From Symsagittifera roscoffensis (taxonomy: Eukaryota; Xenacoelomorpha; Acoela; Convolutidae), in NCBI RefSeq assembly GCF_963678635.1, contig NC_087065.1:65997374-66061373 (forward strand): a stretch of DNA of 64,000 nt, given 5' to 3'. Positions 54,519-64,000 of the stretch are shown here, piece after piece. Position numbers and translations under genes: made by a program. Under the pieces are notes generated by a model. It did no database searches and had not been told where the DNA came from. It worked only from the letters and a program-made list of their open reading frames with translations. Numbering within the stretch: position 1 is the stretch's first letter; each line of letters begins with the position of its first letter.

Positions 54519-55160
54519 CAGGTGAGGGGATTCCTGCGGTCACTGAACATATTTTGGGGCCGCGAATTTTTCCTCATCTACCTGTATACAACCCCCTCAC
54601 CCGAAAGACGGATGAATGAGAGCTACACTAGCTACCCAGTATCAACTCAACCTCTTGTCAGCCTTGAGACAGACACCTGAACTTACAAAAAACACCTTCC
54701 TTACGTTTTTTTGGAGCCATTTTAGACTTGGCACAGTTTGAGTGACCGCAGTTTTGTGCGATCGCAGTTTGAGTGCCTTAGCAGGATAGCATTTTGATTG
54801 ACCGCAGTTTTTGGCAATCGCAGTTTGACTTAAGCTTAGGCTCAGTAACCGCGTTCGAACCCCTACAAAACTTAATCTGTTTAGTTTAGCTATTTAAACT
54901 AGTTCATAAAACGGCTTTGGCCGACCATGGTTGACAGGCTTTCGTCTCACAAAAGCGTGTTTTGCCAAAGTGTGAACACACTCATGCGCCTAATATCGGT
55001 GCTCTGTGATAGAATCAGAGATAATTTGTTAGTCAAAAGATAAATGCAAAAAAACCGTTACTTCAGTTGAAAATTATCGATTCTCATTTTTAAAAATTAC
55101 TTGCTCATAATCACTTTTTTAAACCACCAGAAGCAGTAGAGCACATCTCTCAAGGTCTTG
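54519..55160 (+). other. Intergenic sequence with a second GACCGCAGTTTTG block
   Basis: No gene seen. At 54735-54832 GACCGCAGTTTTGTGCGATC and CAGTTTGAGTGCC recur, matching the block at 40300-40480 after relic 1. The remainder is AT-rich. Confidence 0.5.
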
Positions 55161-56890
55161 AAAAACCTTGCTTGTTGTGGATTAATTGGCAGGAAACTTG
55201 ATACTGGGAAAACTTCTTACAAGACTTAACCCGATTTCTGCAATTTAGATTTATCTTGCACGATCATAAAAAATGAAAATTAACCTCTAAGAGTTTTCAA
55301 AGAAAAAAGTTGTTCTGAAATGAGAGTTACCTTGAAAGTTTATGCAAGATGGAAACTCTTTTATAAAAATTTTGAAATTGAGAAACTATTATCAAAGATC
55401 TTGCTAGATTTTTACAAACTAGGGCTATCTTGCAAAATTGTGCTTGATAGGGTTTATCTTGCAAGAAACTTGATACTGATAAACTTTTGCGCAAATTTTC
55501 GCTTTTGCTATATTTCTGCAAATGAGGATTATCTCTCAAGATCTGGCAAAATCTTGCACGAAGTGGATTATTTTGCAACAAAATTGATACTGTGAAAACG
55601 TGTTTCAAGATTTTACCCGATTCCTGCAACTTAGGTTTATCTTAAGCAATCAAACAAAATGAAATTTTGACTGCTTGAGTTTTGAAACAAAGAAGATATG
55701 ATGCAATGAGTGTTATCTTGAGATTTTATGCAAAGTTGAAGTATTTTTGTAAGAATTATGAAAAAGAGAAATTGTAATGAAAAATTTAGCAAGGTTTTTG
55801 CAAACTAAGGTTTACCCGATTCCTGCAAATGAGGTTTATCTTGCAAAATCTTGCTAGATGAGGTCTTCTTGCAATTTTTTTTCTAGATCTTGCAAGTTTT
55901 TGCTGATTCTTGATAATTAGGAAAAATGTTGCCAGATTGAATTGTTTGATTGTTTGCAAGAAGGCCTTTATATCGTTAGTTTTTCTTTTCAAATGCGGGA
56001 AGATCTTGCTGATTCTCGCAAATTAGGGTTTTTGCAAGAAGGGAATTATATGGTAAAACATTGCAGTTTTTTCATCTGAGGAATTTCTTGTAAGTTATCT
56101 CAAGGAAGTTCTAAGTTATCTCAAGAATCTCTTTAGAAAGCAAGTATCTTACACAATCTTGCTAGATAAGTTTGAAGAGTCTTGAAAAATCTTATAAAAT
56201 GAGGGGTTATTACAAGATGCTGCAAATTGCAATTTTACTTGCAAAATTCTCAAAAGAGGGAAGTTAATTTGCAAGGTTTTGCTGGATTCCCGCAATTGAG
56301 AGTTTTCTTGTAACATTTTGCAAGATGGAGTTATGTTGTAAGAATAGTGAAAAACAAACTTTTTAGCAAAACCTTGCTCAAATCCGGCAAGTATGGGTTA
56401 TTTTGCAATACCTTGGAAGTTGGAGGTTAACTTGCAAGAACATCGAAAGAAGCCAGTTATTCTTCAAAATTTTTTTATAATCCGGCAATTGAGAGTTTTT
56501 TACAAGATTTAACAAGATGAAAGTTTCGTGTAAAAACAGTATCGTGTGAAAATTAAAATCATTTTGCAAGATCTCACTAGAATCTTGTCAGCGAATTTTG
56601 TAAGCGCTATCTTGCAAAACCTTGCAATATAGGGATTATCTAGCAAGAATTTTGAAATTGTGAAGTTATCTTGCGAAATCTCGCTAGATTCCTACAGAAT
56701 TATTATGCGAGGTTTATCTTGCCAGATCTTGCAAGAGGAGGTAATTTTGAAAGACTAAGGAAAGAAGGAAAATACGTTTCAGGAATCTTGCAAGATCTTG
56801 CAAAAGCCTTGCTAGTTTTATTGCAAAACAAAATACGTCTTCCAGAATGCTTGCAGGATACCTTAATCTCCCAGTTTGTATAACGGTCTT
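55160..56890 (+). repeat. Degenerate repeat tract rich in TCTTGCAAGA
   Basis: The words TCTTGCAA, CTTGCTAGAT and TCCTGCAA occur dozens of times over 1.7 kb, mostly in the same orientation, in loose units such as GGTTTATCTTGCAAGA followed by GATTCCTGCAA. The core TCTTGCAAGA is itself a 10-bp palindrome. Short open frames inside (for example ILQDLAKALLVLLQNK) arise from the repeat. No fixed period is obvious by eye. Confidence 0.65.
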
Positions 56891-58853
56891 TAAAACTCCT
56901 TCATATAGAGTCATTTTGATCACTAGATAAATATTGCAGAAACTTTATCAAACTGAAGTCTTAAAAAGTCCGCGTGTGACCTAAGAGAAAAAATTCGGGA
57001 CGACCCAATTTAAAAGTTTTCGCTATCCGTCTACAATTTTAGCTTTTTCTTAAGCTAAAAATATTATGTTGTCTTTATACTGTAAACGTTTTGAAAAAGG
57101 CCCATATGAACAATCTCACCTTAGGTGGAGTGAGTGAAAAATCTCCTGCTACAATAAATGACAATTTCAAGCAGTAAGGCATGCACGTACCATGGTAAAA
57201 CTTGATTGGCTGAAAAGTATAACTTTTAACCAAGTCAATTATCTTCACCTATTTTGATCAAGGATGAGAGTGTTGAATTGATCGAAAAAAACTTCGATAA
57301 AATTATTTTTGATTGTTTGCTAATGAATTTATAGCTTCAAATATTTGCGGCGAGAAACTAAATATTAGTGAAAATTGTGAAGGTTCTGATGAAAACGTCA
57401 AATATCTCAAGTATGTAGAGTTTGCATAGATACAATATACCAAAAAAAATATATTGCTGGTCTGTACAGCCTGTCTCTATTCAAAAATATTTTAAAAAAT
57501 TAGCTTCCTTCATCCACGAAGTCTTATAGGCTGTCTTTGCACGTAAAGTTGTTATTTTTTCAAGAAAATCTTTTCTTAAACGAAGTTGCTAGACAGAGGT
57601 TATCTTTAAAGGATATTATTATATTTCAAGATTTGGCAAGATCTTGACAAGAAATGCATCTTCTTTTTAAAGCCTGACAATATCTTGCCTGATGACTATC
57701 CTGATTGGCCACAAAAACTTGCATACCGACGAAACTGGTTGGTTTAAAACGAGTCTAGTTTATATATTTAGTCTTGCCAATTTTTAATAACAAATATTTT
57801 GTTAGGAAAACTAGCTAACCCTAGATGTAAGAAGTGTCTAAAAATGTGCATCTAACCTCACCTGAGGCGATTGAAATTTTTTTGTCTGATGCCCGAATGG
57901 ACAAAAAATGTGAATTGCACGAAGATAGCCGGTTAATGGGCATTTAGCTCAGAACTTTCCAATCATAATCTTGAAAAACCCATTTTTTGAAATATTGTAG
58001 TTTTTTTTCTGCGTGGTGTAATAAAAAATCTGAACGAAAAAAAATTAAGCATATCCGATGGTCACCGTACAATAGGCAAAGTGAAAAACAGTTTAGTGAT
58101 TATTTGTAATACCCAATGTTGCGTGGAAAACAAAAAGAAAAAAGACAAAAATTTAAAACACCCGAATACAAAATTCTTCTCTTTTTTTCAATTGGTGGGA
58201 ACAATAAAAGCCAACAATCTGTCGAGAAGGTAAAATTTTCTGAAGATTTTTTTTAGCTAGAGCTTGGGTGTCATTGGGCCTCTTAATTGGTCAAAATATA
58301 CTTGACCGGCTAATTAATTGGGGGATAATCTCACGCGAGAAGGCAAGAATGGGCGAAAGACCCATGAGCGAAAAACCGAAAACAAAAACAGTCTCAAGTA
58401 CTTTATCAAAATTAATCAAGTGCCAGTTAACTATAAGGAATTAAATGAAGCAATTTTAAGCTTCTTTTGTAACGAAACAAAAGAAATGTAAAAAATGTTC
58501 TATTTCGGCGGCCGTCAGTGACTTGAAACTGTTGCATAACTGTACCGTTTTTGTATTCGTCCATTATTAATATTGAGTCCCTGGAAACATTTTGCTGAGA
58601 TTTTCAGGCTTTCTTTCCATATTTTGGAATACTGAAATCTATCAGCTGATTTGGTCCTTTGCCTGTGAGGGATTCCACCCAAAAAATTATTAAAGATGTA
58701 TTTACTTAATAGGTAAAGTACGTAAAAAACCGGTTTCAATGTAACCAAATGAATAATCCAGATCGATAATTTTTTTCAAGATCCGATACTATAGCCGACG
58801 CGTCCAAATTTGACAATAACTGCACAAAAGTCCTTAAATTAGCTAACACATCA
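56891..58853. other. AT-rich stretch without recognisable genes
   Basis: No long frame, RNA gene or repeat was recognised on either strand. On the minus strand it follows the TRPM exon, so part may be intron of that gene. No following exon could be identified. Confidence 0.5.
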
Positions 58854-58869
58854 ATGATTGATAACCTAC

Positions 58870-59251
58870 CTGTTTTTGAACTCTTTGGTTACCATAAACG
58901 CCTGGTACCTCCAGTATATTTGGGATTGTTGATTGACGGCCTCGTAGCGATTGTTGAAGACAGCAATTACAAGATTGAGGAGGAGAACATTCGTGAACAA
59001 CATGAAAGATGCCTTCAGAATCAAGGCGAAAACCGTTTTTCGAGTGTCCGGGCAATCGTTGTAAGGCCACAATGCATCAATTCCATCAGTGCAGTTGTCG
59101 AAGTGAGTTGCGCCTATGTCTTCGAAGTTGGGGTCCCCCAGCATTTCGAAAAACGGTCGGAATAAAATACCCCAGAAGAGTGTAAGCACCGGCTGCCACG
59201 TCTGAGAGTAAACCAGGGCCTGCACCGCAACCCCATACGCAATGATGTACA
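58870..59251 (-). CDS. TRPM-type cation channel, single exon (pore and S6)
   Basis: On the minus strand 382 bp encode a TRPM-family segment. A pore region (FWGILFRPFFEMLGDPNFED) and an extracellular loop with two Cys (FDNCTDG, YNDCPD) are followed by transmembrane segment S6 with the family hallmark LFTNVLLLNLVIAVFNN, then the start of the TRP helix (YWRYQAFMVTKEF). The exon is bounded by an acceptor (GTGTTTAAG before 59251) and a strong donor (CAG/GTAGGT after 58870). The frame runs into a stop just past the donor, as expected for an exon. TRPM channels are tetrameric plasma-membrane cation channels. Neighbouring exons were not found in the window. The pore differs from well-known TRPMs, so the subfamily is uncertain. 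Confidence 0.85.
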
Positions 59252-59252
59252 C

Positions 59253-59925
59253 TTAAACACAATTATGTCCCGTTACTGAACAATTAGGATAGCAAGTCCG
59301 ACAATAGTAATCTTAGTATTGTCAAGAAAAATTAAACCAAAATCTGGGATGGACAGGAGGCGATTTTCAAAAAAGTTCAAAAAAATTTGTCGCGTTTTTT
59401 CTTGGGATTAATATGATATACCACACGGTGGGATCGGTTGTATGGGGACGCTGAATTAAGGTTTCACTGTGTGTGCTTGGAACCGAAAAGAACATTTTTC
59501 ACTTTGTTAGGCTTACCTGAGTAAAGAAAAAACCTCCACATTTTCCCCGTCGCACTGTTATGTAGAAACAAAGAATCCCAAGCAGTATCAACTCTCAAGG
59601 TAAGCCAACTGAAAATTCTTGCTGCTCTATTATCATAAGATTGTAGTTCTAGCAGGGCAAAGTCAAATGGCTTAATTAAAATGGAAAAGTTTTGCGCCAG
59701 GATACTATTTTAATGATACTATGACCTGTATAAACGAATTACAAAACAAGTTGAAAATATTGAACAAACATTTGTCGCGGCATTGCCGAAAACTTAAATG
59801 ATGGAAAAGTTAATCAGGACATACTCCAAAAAGTGGTCGCTACCTTGTCTAAAAAGTAGTCGCGGTAATCTAAAAAACTCGCGTTAGGACAGTTGGAACC
59901 AAACTCAACTCTATGACTTTCAAGC
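59253..59925. other. Intron or intergenic sequence upstream of the TRPM exon
   Basis: On the gene's strand this lies 5' of the exon and is probably intron. No exon is recognised. Near 59830-59880 the words AGTGGTCGC, AGTAGTCGCG and CTCGCG appear; similar TCGCG words reappear beyond the satellite at 63710-63870. Confidence 0.5.
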
Positions 59926-62900
59926 GAAGCCTGCGGTCGCCATTCAATTTGATACATCGGAAACTTTACTCTTCGTAGTTCAGGTTGTTATTTTCGCGCA
60001 GTAGGAGGAGGATACATTTTTGCTTCCGTATCGAGACTCACTCCGACTAATTTTAGGATGCTAGTCTAGATACCGAAGCAAAAATATCTCCTACTTCTAC
60101 TGCGCGAAAGTAACAACTGGAACTAATCAGAGTAAAATTTCCCATTTAGAAAATTGAATGGCGCCTGCAGTCTACGTTTGAAGCGTAGCCTGCGGGCGCC
60201 ATTCAGTTTGATATATCGAAAATTTCACTCTACTTAGTTCAAGTTGTTTCTTTCGCGCAGTTGTAGTAAGAGATAATTTTGCTTCGGCATCGCCACTCTG
60301 CCGCGGTTAATTTTGAGATGCTAGTATCGATACCGAAGCAAAAGAATTCTTACTCCTATTGCGCGAAAGTAACAACTTGAACTAAGCAGAGTGAAGTTTC
60401 CCATACATCAAATTGAATGGTGCCCGCAGGCTACATTTGAAACGTAGCCTGCGGGCGCCTTTCAATTTGATATATCAGAAATTCAACTCTACTTAGTTCA
60501 AGTTGTTAGTTTCGCGCAGTTGTAGCAAGAGATGTTTTGGCTTCGGCATCGCCACTCTGCCGCGGTTAATTTTAGGATGCTAGTCTAGATACCGAAGCAA
60601 AAATATCTCCTACTTCTACTGCGCGAAAGTAACAACTGGAACTAAGCAGAGTAAAATTTCCCATTTAGCAAATTAAATGGCGCCCTCAGGCTACGTTTAA
60701 AACGTAGCCTGCGGGCGCCATTCATTTTGATGTATCAGAAATTCTACTCTACTTAGTTCAAAATGTTACTTTCGCGCAGTAGGATTAGGAGATATTTTAG
60801 CTTCGGTATCGTGGATAGGATCTTAAAACTTGTCGCGGCAGTGTCTCGATACCGAAGCAAAAATATCTCCTACTCCTACTTGCGCAAAAGTAACAACTTG
60901 AACTAAGCAGAGTGAAATTTCCCAAAAATCAATTTGAATGGCGCCCGCGGGATACGCTTGATACGTAGCCTGTGGGCGTCATTCAATTTGATATATCAGA
61001 AATTCTACTCTTCTTAGTTCAAGTTGTTACTTTCGCGCAGTAGGTTTAGGAGATATTTTAGCTTCGGTATCGTGGATAGGATCTTAAAACTTGTCGCGGC
61101 AGTGTCTCGATACCGAAGCAAAAATATCTCCTACTCCTACTTGCGCAAAAGTAACAACTTGAACTAAGCAGAGTGAAATTTCCCAAAAATCAATTTGAAT
61201 GGCGCCCGCGGGATACGCTTGATACGTAGCCTGTGGGCGTCATTCAATTTGATATATCAGAAATTCTACTCTTCTTAGTTCAAGTTGTTACTTTCGCGCA
61301 GTTGTAGCAGGAGAGATTTTCGCTTCGGCATCGCCACTCTGCCGCGTTTATTTTTAAGATGCTAGTATCGATACCGAAGCAAAAATATCTCTAATCCTAC
61401 TGCGCGAAAGTAGCAACTTTAACTAAATAGAATGAAGTTTCCAATATATCAAATTGAATGGCGCTCACATGCTACGTTTGAAACGTAGCCTGCGGGCGCC
61501 ACTCAATTTGATGTACTGAAAAATGTCTTCTACTTTTTCAAGTTGTTACTTTCGCGCAGTTGTAGCAAGGGATATTTTTGCTTCGGCATCGCCAATCTGC
61601 CGGGGTTAATTGTAAGATGCTAGTATCTATACCGAAGCAAAATTATCTCTTACTCCTACTGCCTGAAAGTAATAACTTGAACTAATTAGAGTGAAATTTC
61701 CCAAATATCAAAATGAATGGCGCCCGCAGGCTACGTTTGAAACGTAGCCTGCGGGCGCCACTCAGTTAGATGTATCAGAAATTCTACTCTACTTAGTTCA
61801 AAATGTTACTTTCGCGCAGTAGGATTAGGAGATATTTTAGCTTCGGTATCGTGGATAGGATCTTAAAACTTGTCGCGGCAGTGTCTCGATACCGAAGCAA
61901 TAATATCTCCTACTCCTACTTGCGCAAAAGTAACAACTTGAACTAAGCAGAGTGAAATTTCCCAAAAATCAATTTGAATGGCGCCCGCGGGCTACGCTTG
62001 ATACGTAGCCTGTGGGCGCCATTCAATTTGATATATCAGAAATTCTACTCTTCTTAGTTCAAGTTGTTACTTTCGCGCAGTTGTAGCAGGAGAGATTTTT
62101 GCTTCGGCATCGCCACTCTGCCGCGTTTATTTTTAAGATGCTAGTATCGATACCGAAGCAAAAATATCTCTACTCCTACTGCGCGAAAGTAGCAACTTTA
62201 ACTAAATAGAATGAATCTTCCAATATATCAAATTGAATGGCGCTCACATGCTACGTTTGAAACGTAGCCTGCGGGCGCCACTCAATTTGATGTATTGAAA
62301 AATGTCTTCTACTTTTTCAAGTTGTTAGTTTCGCGCAGTTTTAGCAAGGGATATTTTTGCTTCGGCATCGCCACTCTGCCGCTGTTAGTTTTAGGATGCT
62401 AGTATCGATACCGAAGCAAAAATATCTTTTATTGCTACTGCGCGAAATTATCAACTTGAACTAAGTAGAGTGAAAATTCCCATATAGCAGATTGAATGAC
62501 GCTCGCATGCTACGTTTGAAACGTAGCCTGTGGGCGCTACTCAATTTGATGTAGTGAAAAATTTACTCTACTTTGCTCAAGTTGTTACTTTTGCGCAGTT
62601 GTAGGAAGAGATATTTTTGCTTCGGCATCGCCACTCTGCCGCGGTTAAATTTAAGATGCTAGTATCGATACCGAAGCAAAAATTTCTCTCACTCCTACTG
62701 CCTGGAACTAACAACTTGAACTAAATAGAGTGAAATTTCCCAAATATCAAATTGAATGGCGCCCGCAGGCTACGTTTGAAACGTAGCCTGCGGCGCTACT
62801 CCATTTGATGTATTGAAAAATTTACTCTACTTTGCTCAAGTTGTTACTTTCGCGCAGTTGAAGGAAGAGATATTTTTGCTTCGGCACCGCCACTCTGCCG

Positions 62901-63660
62901 CGGTTAATTGTAAGATGCTAGTATCGATACCGAAGCAAAAAATATCTCTTACTCCTACTGCTTGAAAGTAATAACTTGAACTAATTAGATTGAAATTTTC
63001 CAAATATCAAATTGAATGGAGCCCGCAGGCTACGTTTGAATCGTAGCCTTCGGGCGCCCTTCAGTTTGATTTATCAGGAATTCTAATCCACTTAGTTCGA
63101 GTTGTTAGTTTCGCGCAGTTGTAGCAAGAGATATTTTTGCTTCGGCATCGCCACTCTGCCGCGCTTATTTTTAGGATGCTAATATCGATACCAAAGCAAT
63201 AAAATCTTTTACTCCTACTGCGCGAAAATAACAATTTGAACTAAGCAGAGTGAATATTCCCATAGAGCAGATTGAATGGCGCTCGCATGCTACGTTTGAA
63301 ACGTAGCCTGTGGGCGCCCTTCGATTTGATGTATCAAAAAATTTACTCTACTTTGTTCAAGTTTTTACTTTCGCGCAATTGCAGGAAGATATATTTTTGC
63401 TTCGGCATCGCCACTTTGCCGTGGTTAATTGTAAGATGCTAGTATCGATACCGAAGCAAAAACATCTCTTGTTCCTACTGCCTGGAAGTAACAACTTGAA
63501 CTAAGTAGAGTGAAATTTCCCATATATCAAACTGAATGGCGCCCGCAGGCTACGTTTGAAACGAAGCCTGTGGGCGCCATTCAATTTGATATATCAGAAA
63601 ATCTACTCTTCTTAGTTCAAGTTGTTAGTTTCGCGCAGTAGGGGTAGGATATATTTTTGC
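59926..63660. repeat. 260-bp satellite of palindromic units, about 14 copies
   Basis: The marker GTAGCCTGCGGGCG recurs at intervals of 258-261 bp (about 60184, 60442, 60701, 60962, 61221, 61481, 61741, 62001, 62261, 62520, 62780, 63040, 63300, 63560). Each unit has two symmetry axes. One is the near-perfect GC-rich palindrome centred on ACGTTTGAAACGT. The other lies in the region between GCTTCGG...ATC and GAT.CCGAAGC. The flanks (CTACTTAGTTCAAGTTGTTA against AACAACTTGAACTAAG) pair as well. No coding frame is conserved. Confidence 0.92.
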
Positions 63661-64000
63661 TTCGGTATTGAGACTAGTATCCTAAACTTAACTGCGGCAG
63701 ATTCCTAAGTTTAGTAGCGACTTGATCTAACAATTAGGCGCGACTTATTTTTAAAAGTAGTTGCCAGATGGCCTTGAGTTTAGTTTTGACATAGTAGAAA
63801 AATTAGTAATAAATTGGGTCGCGACATGACCTAAAACAGAAAGACATAACCTGAAAATTAGTCGCGTCACAGAATAAATTTTGACAACCTATACTTTGGC
63901 TGAAACACTAAATGACAAACGACTAGCACTCACTTTGAATCTAAAACTTTTTGATTTTTTTCTTAGATTTTGTTAAGAACTTATTTGCATAACCTTAAAA
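63661..64000. other. Right flank of the satellite, TCGCG-rich
   Basis: No gene. GTAGCGACTT, GGCGCGACTT, GGTCGCGACATG and TTAGTCGCGTCAC occur within 160 bases (63708-63868), resembling the words on the left flank of the satellite. The window ends in AT-rich sequence. Confidence 0.4.

Noticed and set aside
58854-59165. Plus-strand open frame over the TRPM exon
   Set aside because: It is antisense to a well-supported exon with splice sites and has no similarity of its own.
59926-63660. CRISPR-like array
   Set aside because: The 260-bp unit has no short repeat with unique spacers; the whole unit repeats and the context is eukaryotic.

Overview
The window reads as repeat-dense nuclear DNA of an invertebrate animal. 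The only host gene seen is one exon of a TRPM-type ion channel (58870-59251, minus strand) with good splice sites. I cannot name the lineage. Almost everything else is LTR-retrotransposon sequence, tandem arrays derived from it, or satellite.

1455-25562 is one giant Ty3/Gypsy-class LTR retrotransposon of about 24.1 kb, bounded by two 885-bp LTRs that differ at roughly two dozen positions by eye. It inserted into a tandem array of BEL/Pao-derived modules; uninterrupted copies of the target at about 27150 and 32985 show the empty site. In order it holds a 3-kb leader with 18 copies of the 7-mer ACCCTCC/GGAGGGT and two tandem 185-bp hairpin units with compensatory changes, then Gag (two CCHC knuckles), protease, RT-RNase H, and integrase with a GPF/Y module. 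A macro-domain-like tail follows the integrase. A second cassette of about 8.8 kb (15067-23904) follows, as large as gag-pol. It carries a complete SGNH (GDSL-type) hydrolase motif set, a second divergent SGNH-like segment, and about 1,900 residues I cannot assign. No membrane segments are visible, so it does not look like an envelope gene. Several frameshifts and stops show that this copy is decayed.

1-1454 and 25563-33260 are a tandem array of modules (about 0.9-1.7 kb) from the 5' part of a BEL/Pao element. Some modules contain an expanded 18-bp coding minisatellite. The array runs into the rest of a decayed BEL/Pao element (33261-about 39970: gag, DSA protease, RT with FMDD, RNase H, integrase).

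40582-54118 repeats the pattern with a second BEL/Pao family: three tandem 3.37-kb gag-region units, the last continuing into decayed protease-RT-RNase H-integrase. Both families carry relics of the same small domain, which may itself be SGNH-like.

54118-56900 holds two tRNA-derived repeat units, a near-perfect 38-bp inverted repeat, and a 1.7-kb tract rich in TCTTGCAAGA. 56900-58850 is AT-rich with nothing recognisable. After the TRPM exon and intron sequence, 59926-63660 is a satellite of about 14 units of 260 bp. Each unit is an imperfect palindrome, and a 780-bp higher-order period is visible.
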